A stretch of DNA of 64,000 nucleotides from Gigantopelta aegis. Taxonomy: Eukaryota > Mollusca > Gastropoda > Neomphalida > Peltospiridae. A program made the translations under genes and the position numbers. The stretch is taken from NCBI RefSeq assembly GCF_016097555.1, contig NC_054701.1, positions 65,279,485 through 65,343,484 of the forward strand, read 5' to 3'. Of this stretch, positions 49,240 through 64,000 are shown piece by piece (within the stretch, counting starts at the first letter, position 1; every line of letters starts with the position of its first letter). The notes under the pieces were generated by a model. That model searched no databases. It was not told where the DNA came from and worked only from the letters and a program-made list of their open reading frames with translations.

Positions 49240-52200
49240 TTTTGTTTACAAACAAACCTAAAAATTACCCGCAAACACAAAAAATTAAAATTTTTAGCGG
49301 GGATAGATGTCGCTGCTTTTAAGCGGAAGTACCCGATCGTTTCTAGCCTTGTGTCCGTATTTAAACATAAAGCTAGACTAAGGAGCGAGTACATATTTGG
49401 TTCGATTCAAAGCCAATTTGGCAACAACCACCTTTCTTCTTCTTCTTCATCTTCTTTTATTTTTTTATTTTTTTTGGTGGGGGGGGGGGGGGAGATGGTG
49501 CTGTACTGCACTATACAAATACAAACACTGTTGTTCCTCTATCAATGTATCACCTTTATTACAATGTCTATTTTAAGTAAGGTTCAAGCATATTGTCATG
49601 TCTTTTTCAAAGACAGTTATTAACTGGGTTCTAAAAAAAATTGAATAGTAGTCAAATTAAACAGTGTTTGTCCCACTTGTAGTTTTACATTACATAATCA
49701 TTTGTTACATATTATAATAATGTACAATATCACAAAAATATTTGCGAAAATAAGGTAACACATTAATTCACAATTACTTTTTTTTTCAATTTGTTTTTTA
49801 AAAATAAGACCAAAAAAAAAAAGCTTAGCCCGTGTAGTTTTTTGGTCATTTAGAGAATGTCCCAGTAGTGGATTCACGACTCTACAACATGAGCGGGCCT
49901 AATGACGTGAATACACAGTGTTGGAAAGCTCAAATGTTACTAATATTGGAGGGGGCACTAAGGGGGAAATGGCAGGCAAATGAACCAAGTCGTGAAATGA
50001 CAACCCAATGGACATTTAAAAAGCACCCCTTGGATCCGCCCCTTAGCACCCGGCCCCTTTGGTAGCTTGGTTGCTGCTCTGATAAGCACTGTGCCTATCG
50101 CCTACTGCAGATGAGAGATACTAGGAGGGGGCAATTAAGGCATTTGGCCTGGTATGCATATCCAACGATATATAATGCACATTATTGCTTAATATCAACA
50201 AGTATAATCTTATAGTTAATTAATAAAACGGTTAAATGTGACGGCTATTATATATAACGGGTGTAGCCATTTTGTACATCCTAGTGGATACGCCCTCTGG
50301 CGAGCTGGTGGTTACGTAATACCTAACGTGTCACGTCAGGAATTAGTCTTCGAACTGAAGAAACAAAACATACCTGATTTTTGCGAATGCATCGCAATGT
50401 TCTGTAATAATAGCCATCCCAGTAAGCCAGTAACAATTATATATTATTTTTCAATACAAAATAAACCACCATTGTCAAAGCGTTGAAATAACTGTATTAT
50501 GTTTTGTACATAAATTAACCCATGTACTGAAACAATAATCGGAATGTTTTCTTGGTTGATTGGTCTTTTCTTTCCGTGGCCTGTACCTGTGGTTCCTAAT
50601 TGGCAGGTGTATATTTAGACGGTCCCCAGACACTGTGTCTAGAAACACTAAAAAGACGTGCCTCTTTTATTAAGATCACAGGGTATTGTGTTATAACCGC
50701 ACGGATACCCCTCTATTGGTAATGGACATTACCAGCCGCCCTGCGTTATTACTGTAAGTAATTCTGTAAAACCCTTGATTAAGTAGACTTATCACAAAAC
50801 TGACCAATTACGTCGTCCCAAAGAAAAGAAAAGTATCACTTGGGTATGGTGAGTGGTCGGTTTTGCTCGAATGTACCCTACCAATAGGCCTAATAATATG
50901 CATTTTTTCTTTGGATTTTTTAAAAAAGAAAAATACTATAACTTCATTTCGTTCTATTGATGCAAATTGAAATATATTTAGTTAAATAGTTTATTATACA
51001 ATCAAGTCATTTATGTTGTTTTACAAGTCAGGTTGATGAAAGCGCAGTGTCTTGTCGTAAATTAGAGCGTTTGTTTACACTGTGTATAGAGGAGATGGAC
51101 GGAGCTGACGTCACTTCGCCCCAAGCTATACCACCGGACGTCAACAAAAATTAAACAAAATGGCTTCCCCCAGTTAGCAGGAATAATCATGGTTTTTTTA
51201 TTAACTCTAAAATTACGCGTTTTTCATTTGTTAAAAGTGTCAGTATGTGTTGGTGGTCCGGGTATGCATCTTTCCAACACATAAGGCTCTTGTTTGAGTT
51301 GACCCTACCTTTAATTGCTCATATGATGAAATTCCAACCGATTCGCAACACTACCTTCATGCCACTTGTGTCTTACAGTGATTTTAAACACAACATGCAT
51401 TAACCAATATATTAATTATCTGTTCAATTTGGCAAAATTATTGGAACAAGCTTCATTCTGTTAAGCCAGTCATGGGAGAGTGGCAGTCCTACTAGAGACG
51501 GTGCAGGAAAGATGGAATTATCTTGTGTTGTGCTCGCATCGATCATGCATACGTAGTTGACTCATTCATTAATATTCTGAAGAAGGCTCCCCTACAGTGT
51601 GAGCATTATCAATATACTCTGATTTTAATGGAATGAAATCACGAAGATGATGAAAGATATATTATATGATAGGAGAAATGTGTTGGAAGCATTTCTATTC
51701 CATCCTGAACTGGTGTCGAAATTTCTTCGAGATACTTAATTTTATTCCAAATTTTAATTTTATTTACCTGTGATATTTGTGGGTGTTGGTTTTTTTTTTT
51801 TGTTGTTGGTGGGTTTTTTTTAGGGGTGGGTTTTTTTAGGGGTGGGTTTTTTTTGTGGTTTTTTTGTGTGTTGTTGTTGTTGTTGTTTTTTTTTTGGGGG
51901 GTTGTGTGGGTTATTAAGAATATTTTTTTGTGTGTGTATTTTGTTTTTATTTGTTGATTTTTTTGTTGTTGTTTTTGTGGGGGGTTTTTGTGGGGTTTTT
52001 TTGCGGGGGGGGGGGTCACAGCTCTTTACACAGTGTTTAAATTTAACTTTTGAATTTTTATATTTATGTTGATCATAACTTTGTTATGCATTTAACACCC
52101 AATAGCCGATGTATTTTTCACGCTGGGGTGTCGTTAAACATTAGTTCATTCATTCAATTATCATTAATTCCCAGAGTTTTGATGGGATAGGCCTAGCTCT

Positions 52201-52500
52201 AAAACCTTTTTTTTTCACTTTATCTAGTTACGCATTCTTTTATTATTCTTTTATTATTCTTTTTTAAAGATTTATTGTGACTGCCTTACAACATATACAC
52301 CTCATAGCAAAGAGACCTATAATGTGGTGGGGTGGTGATGGTGATGGTGGTGATGATGATGATGATAATGATGACGCTGACGACGATGACGCATAACAGT
52401 ATATGCGTGTCTGAGAGAAAACAGAGGGAAAAGAGAAAAGAAAAACCCAGATAGGAGCATAACTGGAATCTGTTGTCGGTCATTTTACACAACTATACAT
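49240..52500. other. SMC1-RIBC intergenic region, left part
   Basis: No coding signal. Contains a poly-G run at 49478-49492, T/G-rich low-complexity DNA at about 51785-52015, a (TGA)n tract at about 52333-52390 and a short SINE-like tail at about 52095-52145. The 82-codon frame at 50238-50486 resembles nothing I know. Confidence 0.5.
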
Positions 52501-52559
52501 CAAACTACGATATCACTACCACTACCATATATCCATACTAAAGGAATTTAAAATAAAAT

Positions 52560-53520
52560 AAATAAAATAAAATGAACGGTCTTTATTCTCAAACTAGGGT
52601 GCGAATAAGTTGAAAAAATATTGAAAGGAATTTTAATAATTTGTATAGGCTATTTCAATTAGTTGGAGAATATTCCAGTTTTGTTTTAGTAAACTGTTCA
52701 ACATTCTCCAAACATAAATATTTAAAAAAATGTTCTATGATATTTTATACTACTTAAAACTTTGCAAAATATTGGTCTTTTCTTATTATATCTGTAGTTA
52801 TATGTGTATTGTTTTATTATAACTAGCAAGTGATTAAGAAGAATACTAGGTTTTGGACTTGCTAGTAGGATATCATCTGATTCGATATGTAGCCTACAGT
52901 AGACCCTATTTTGAAGTCAAACCATATTTTAAAATTCTACCACAATTGTTTCGTATAATAGCAATTCAAAAATAAATGTTCTATCGTTTCAGCTTCCTGA
53001 ATACAAAATATATAGAGATTATCTGGTTGTGTACCACATTTATATAAATACGAATTGGTAGTTACAATCATCGATGCATAATTTTATATTGAAAGTGTTA
53101 TGATTTTATATTATAGTAGTTGTTTTCCTAATAAGTTCAAATCGATGTGATAGCATTTCTTCTGTTATTATAATATCAAATTTTTGTATCCATCTTTAAA
53201 AGATATTTGTTAATGGACACTTTATTAGTTCAATATATTGTTTATATATAAATGTATTATCTCTTATAATAATATTACTTTGCATAGTTTCATTACTATC
53301 AATTTCTTCTATATTTTGGTTTCTGATTCTATGTAACTATTTTTAGGCAGGTAGCTGATTATTCTAAAAAAATAAAAAAATAGTGTCTATTTAGATTGAG
53401 ATTATGTTTCAATGTAGTAAAATTATTCAGTCTATCATTTGGGGTAAGTAAATCTTTAACTTTCTTGAGTCCGTAATTGTACCAATGTAAAAAAAAATTA
53501 ATATCGTTAGGATTCATTCT
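52560..53520 (-). mobile_element. LINE retrotransposon ORF2 C-terminal remnant
   Basis: Read on the minus strand, with stops and shifts, it gives HWYNYGLKKVKDLLTPNDR, later NSYLYKCGTQPDNLYIFC with EAETIEHLFLNCYYTKQLW, then IIRKDQYFAKF. The order (W-x-x-G-hydrophobic-V-x-D-L, then a C-x-C/E-E-T-x-E-H-L-F-x-x-C finger) is that of the region after the reverse transcriptase in many non-LTR elements. It is old and inactive; the clade is not assigned. A cattcaattatcattaatt string recurs at about 52153 and 53521. Confidence 0.6.
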
Positions 53521-53529
53521 TTCATTCAA

Positions 53530-54190
53530 TTATCATTAATTACTAGAGTTTTGATGGGATAGCTCTAAAACTTGGTACCGTACTAAGATTCTCTTCACAA
53601 ACTAATAGAGCTATATTTGGGGAAAAAAATAATTAATTTTATAAAGTTATATAAAATTTTAATATGACAAAATTGAAAATTAAATAGCGGAGCTCTATCG
53701 GTCGATAAGCCTCTTGTTATTATTAAATTGTATGATTAATTCTCAATATCGTCAAATGGCGACTTTGGGAATGATAATTTATCATAATTGCTATAAATAT
53801 ATTTGTCCCACTAGTTAAGAAATAAAAAGATAGTTTAAAAAATGAACATCATAGTATAAAAATAGTAATAATAATAATTGTTTATATAGATATATCTATA
53901 GATATAGATATATAGAAAGAAAGAAGAAAAAAACCCCCAAACAAAACGTTACTAAATAAGCGTATGGTTTGTAATCAGTTTTCAATCAATGTCCGTTTGT
54001 ATTGGACATTTATAGAAATTTACTGCAACAAATTCTCATCTGTATTTCCATTGGTTATTTATTACCAAAAAATATTTTACAAATAGTTTACATAGTTATT
54101 ATAAATGGTATTATTTATTTTTGTATATGTTAAAACAATAGGACAACTCTTTGTAGTTTAATACATAAAATTAAGAACATATTACAAGTT
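53530..54190. other. AT-rich intergenic stretch before RIBC
   Basis: No coding signal or clear repeat family. Short (TA)/(TAGA) patches at about 53885-53915. Confidence 0.45.
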
Positions 54191-54207
54191 ACAGGAAGAA
54201 CCCATTA

Positions 54208-54215
54208 GCCAATCA
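54208..54215 (+). promoter_or_regulatory. CCAAT box upstream of the RIBC start
   Basis: gccaatca lies about 130 bp before the ATG at 54340. There is no TATA box. A right half of an RFX X-box (agcaac, about 54257) follows, but without a left half. The promoter call is weak. Confidence 0.3.
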
Positions 54216-54339
54216 CCGTTCGCTTTCTTAACCTTAACAACTGCATAAACTTAGCAACGGTGTGGAAGGTTGTTTTGGTGTCTGAGACGGGTCTCCCGTT
54301 TATTTTTTAATAATAATTTTAAAGAAATAACTCAACAAA

Positions 54340-61267
<6,928 letters not shown>

Positions 61268-61585
61268 AACGACGACGGGTATTACAGTTCATCATTGATG
61301 GAACTATTAACAGACATTACACTTCACCACGAGAGAGAGAGCGAGAGAGCTGTAATAAGACAGTCGATAATTATAACAACATTCCACTTTAGCCAACACT
61401 TGTGATAAAAATGTTCACTTCCTGTAATATAAACTGTGTGGATAATAATTTATAATATATACATTTTTTATCAAGAAATTTGTATAGATTTATTTTTATG
61501 TATATATGTGAGTCGGGATTATTTTAAATGTGTATTGAGCAGATGTTGAGTAGATAATTTTAAGTAGTAATCTGTCAAATGTCCC

Positions 61586-61591
61586 AATAAA
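61586..61591 (+). terminator. RIBC poly(A) signal
   Basis: AATAAA about 320 bp after the stop codon, followed within 40 bp by a GT-rich stretch (gtgtttggttggttggttt), as for a cleavage and polyadenylation site. Confidence 0.65.
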
Positions 61592-61619
61592 ATCACCACA
61601 TTTCTTAATGTGTTTGGTT

Positions 61620-63060
61620 GGTTGGTTTTAAGTCAGCAGATATTAGTTGACATAATTTGTCTTACACAGCAAAGTGTGTTTATTAAAAAAAAAAAAAAGC
61701 AATGACTTATGCCTCCATTACTAAATAGGATATTAAAAATAAATGGTAAATTGGGCATAAGTACGAATTTGAAACATATACTGGAATAGATAAACCATGC
61801 CACATAGTTGTTATACAATCAGATTTTATTGAAAATCTTTTTCAACCCATTGTTTGGTTCTTTGTCCATTTGTCTTACACAGCAAAGTGTTGTTTATTAA
61901 AAAAAAAAAGCATTTTCCCCTTTGCCAAAAATGAATTATGTCATTTTAAGATGTGATGTTTACACCAGCTACTTTTTTTCAGAAACATTTTCTTCATTGC
62001 ACAATCATATTGTTTTGGTAAATGCTAAATATATTTGTTTACATTTAATAAAGAGCCTTTTAGGAACAGTTACGTAAGATTTGTGGGTGGGTATGGAATG
62101 CAGTATACAGGTATTTACAATCAAAATGTTATATAGTGTTACACAAGTGTTATAATGTGGGCAATTTGTAATTATTGAACCACCCCTTGTCTACGAAAGG
62201 TGAAATAGGATGAACTTAAATTTCAGACTAGTTAATGGCATTTTGTTTATACTTTTGGCCGACTTTGATTCACTCATTAACTTTGATGTAATAATATTAA
62301 ATAGGTGGCATCTGTTCCTGGGTTTGTGTTAGCACTGAACCAAATAACATTTGGTCAGGTCCAACTTCGAGGAGTACTTAACTTTTGATAGAGCACTTGG
62401 TACCACCAGTCCTGCCATTTGTAATAAATGTGACAGTTTCTTGTCAAAATATTTTATTTTATTTCATCTAGTTCCACTTTGTCAAGTAGCCTTGTGATTG
62501 AAACATGTATGGGGTAACATGTAAAACTAAGTACTACAATTTTATTCAAAACTAGGGGTATTGTAAAAACACCCAGTTATATCGAAAAAATTAGACATGA
62601 AAGGTTCCACTTTCCTCAGTTAATACTTTTGGGAAGGAGGTTGAAGTATTCATATTTATGGTTCATAGTTTGGTTGATATATTACATACATGCATATTGT
62701 TTTTAACCATATATACATTAACGTTGTCACATATGGGATTTTATTTGGTGTAGTACGACCTTACATGTTCGTATGTGTAACTCTGCTGTTTCCACTGACA
62801 ATTATTGCTTTGTTTTAAAATTTGCTTGTTGAGTTAATTTTTAACATATTTCCATTTTATATCACCTTGGCACATGGTTTTAGCCTAGGGCACCATGTTA
62901 TATCAATCATTTATTTTATCAAATGTCAAAAAGAATATGTTGATATGTATATAAATTACAAATACAGAGAATTTGAAACTATTTGTGTTTAGTATTGGTT
63001 TATTATGTATGTTCAGTAACATGTTGATAAAGTCAGTATCTTCTTTTTGGTCCCCTACCG
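61620..63060. other. Intergenic DNA downstream of RIBC
   Basis: No coding signal. A block tgtcttacacagcaaagtg followed by an A-run occurs at about 61659 and 61871, suggesting a local duplication. Confidence 0.5.
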
Positions 63061-63101
63061 GTCCAACCGGAGAGGACTATAGGTTTTGTCTCCATCCATC
63101 T

Positions 63102-63383
63102 ACTCAGTCAGTCTGGGATCGATCCCCGTCGGTGGGCCCATTGGGCTATTTGTTGTTCCAGCTAGTGCACCACGACTGGTATATCAATGGCCGTGGTATG
63201 TGCTATTCTGTCTGTGGAATGGTGCATATAAAAGATCCCTTGCTGCCAATCGAAAAGAATAATCCATGAAGTGACAACAGCAGGTTTCCTCTTTCAATAT
63301 CTGTGTGGTCCTTAACCCTATGTCCGACGTTATATAACCGTAATTATAATGTGTTGAGTGCGTCGTTAAATAAAACATTTCCT
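63102..63383 (+). mobile_element. SINE, AAATAAAACATTTCCTTCC-tail family, head-truncated
   Basis: Starts at the B-box region (gtctgggatcgatccccgtc) and is complete to the tail. It is flanked by tccatccatct at 63091-63101 and 63384-63394, so the truncation happened at insertion. Confidence 0.82.
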
Positions 63384-63394
63384 TCCATCCATCT

Positions 63395-64000
63395 GTCCCA
63401 CATATAACATTTTCAGGACTTTAGTTTTGCACAGTGCCTCAATATATTGAACTTCTATTTGTGTATACTACAAGGTTTACCATGTTGAATTGCAGATCAA
63501 GTTCGACTTTCATGGGGATTTCATTTTTCAAACAGTTATGGACCGATCAAGTTTGCCGTTCGGATGAATTTATTCATGGTCCATAATAACTCTGTCAAAA
63601 TTGACTTTATCCATGTTTGACAGTGTTTGGGTCCGATATGAGCCATTTATTGCTTTTGCAATACTCTCGGAGTACTCTTAAAATTTTAAATGTCATAAAC
63701 ATAAACATGAGGCAACATCGTTTATTGTTCCCATACGGTTCATCTGTCCATTCTGTCTGTATGTCTGTCCTGCATATGGTTTCCAAGACGTGGTTATAAA
63801 ATTTCGACACTTGGGTCTAAATTACGTCTATAAAAATAGCATGTGGTTACAGTTTGAAGACGTTTCTGCAGTCTTTGCTCTTGAATTTAAAGTTTTATGA
63901 AAATTGTTTTAATAGAAATGTTTTGAGGTGGAGTCACTTGAAATAAAAATTAGCCGATAATAAAACAGAATGTTCCAGTTCCAAAATAGTTAGCCAGTCT
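63395..64000. other. Right end of window, nothing recognised
   Basis: No gene, repeat family or RNA is recognised; two overlapping opposite short frames at 63607-63810 lack any family features. Confidence 0.45.

Noticed and set aside
50238..50486. 82-codon frame between SMC1 and RIBC
   Set aside because: No known family, AT-rich tail, no splice or poly(A) context; length is expected by chance.
51639..52072. Opposed 76- and 126-codon frames
   Set aside because: T/G-rich simple sequence gives N/K/P-rich or F/C/G-rich translations with no domain.
54245..54275. RFX X-box in front of RIBC, expected for a ciliary gene
   Set aside because: Only the right half-site AGCAAC is present; no matching left half at the allowed spacing.

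Overview
This is eukaryotic, intron-rich, AT-rich DNA. It most likely comes from a lophotrochozoan, probably a mollusc and perhaps a gastropod. That placement is an inference from the gene structure, the animal-type proteins and the density of tRNA-derived SINEs and short terminal-inverted-repeat elements. No bacterial, CRISPR or viral gene was found. Three protein genes are supported.

Layout. (1) Bases 1-639 hold the 3' end of a beta-propeller (TRIM/NHL-like) gene on the plus strand. (2) Bases 10052-49175 on the minus strand hold a complete SMC1 cohesin gene. It resolves into 28 coding exons that join in phase to 1246 residues, with Walker A, hinge, ABC signature and Walker B all present. 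(3) Bases 54340-61267 on the plus strand hold a complete RIB43A-like (RIBC) gene: 5 coding exons, 379 residues, one GC-AG intron. SMC1 and RIBC lie head to head with about 5.2 kb between start codons. In human, SMC1A/RIBC1 and SMC1B/RIBC2 are both neighbouring divergent pairs, so this looks like the unduplicated ancestral arrangement. The two proteins act in different places: SMC1 in the cohesin ring, RIBC inside ciliary doublet microtubules. Any link is therefore positional or regulatory, not enzymatic.

Mobile DNA fills the introns and flanks. At least four tRNA-headed SINE families share modules, and many copies keep perfect target-site duplications. One SINE 3' part has become a 176-bp tandem array of about 22 units in SMC1 intron 24. 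There is an intact Tc1-type (DD34E) transposase element in intron 25. Next to it is a decayed, TTAA-flanked, THAP-coding, Kolobok-like element nested in a piggyBac-like element. There is also a LINE remnant between SMC1 and RIBC, and several non-autonomous inverted-repeat elements, one of which has repeated GTTCGCCCCC subterminal motifs.

The most unusual signal is in SMC1 introns 16, 18 and 24. In each, a tandem duplication has copied the exon end together with its 5' splice site, leaving series of decoy donors. One decoy (intron 18) would add exactly 16 in-frame codons. At exons 22 and 25 SINE tails abut the 3' splice sites, and at exon 22 the SINE tail supplies part of the pyrimidine tract.
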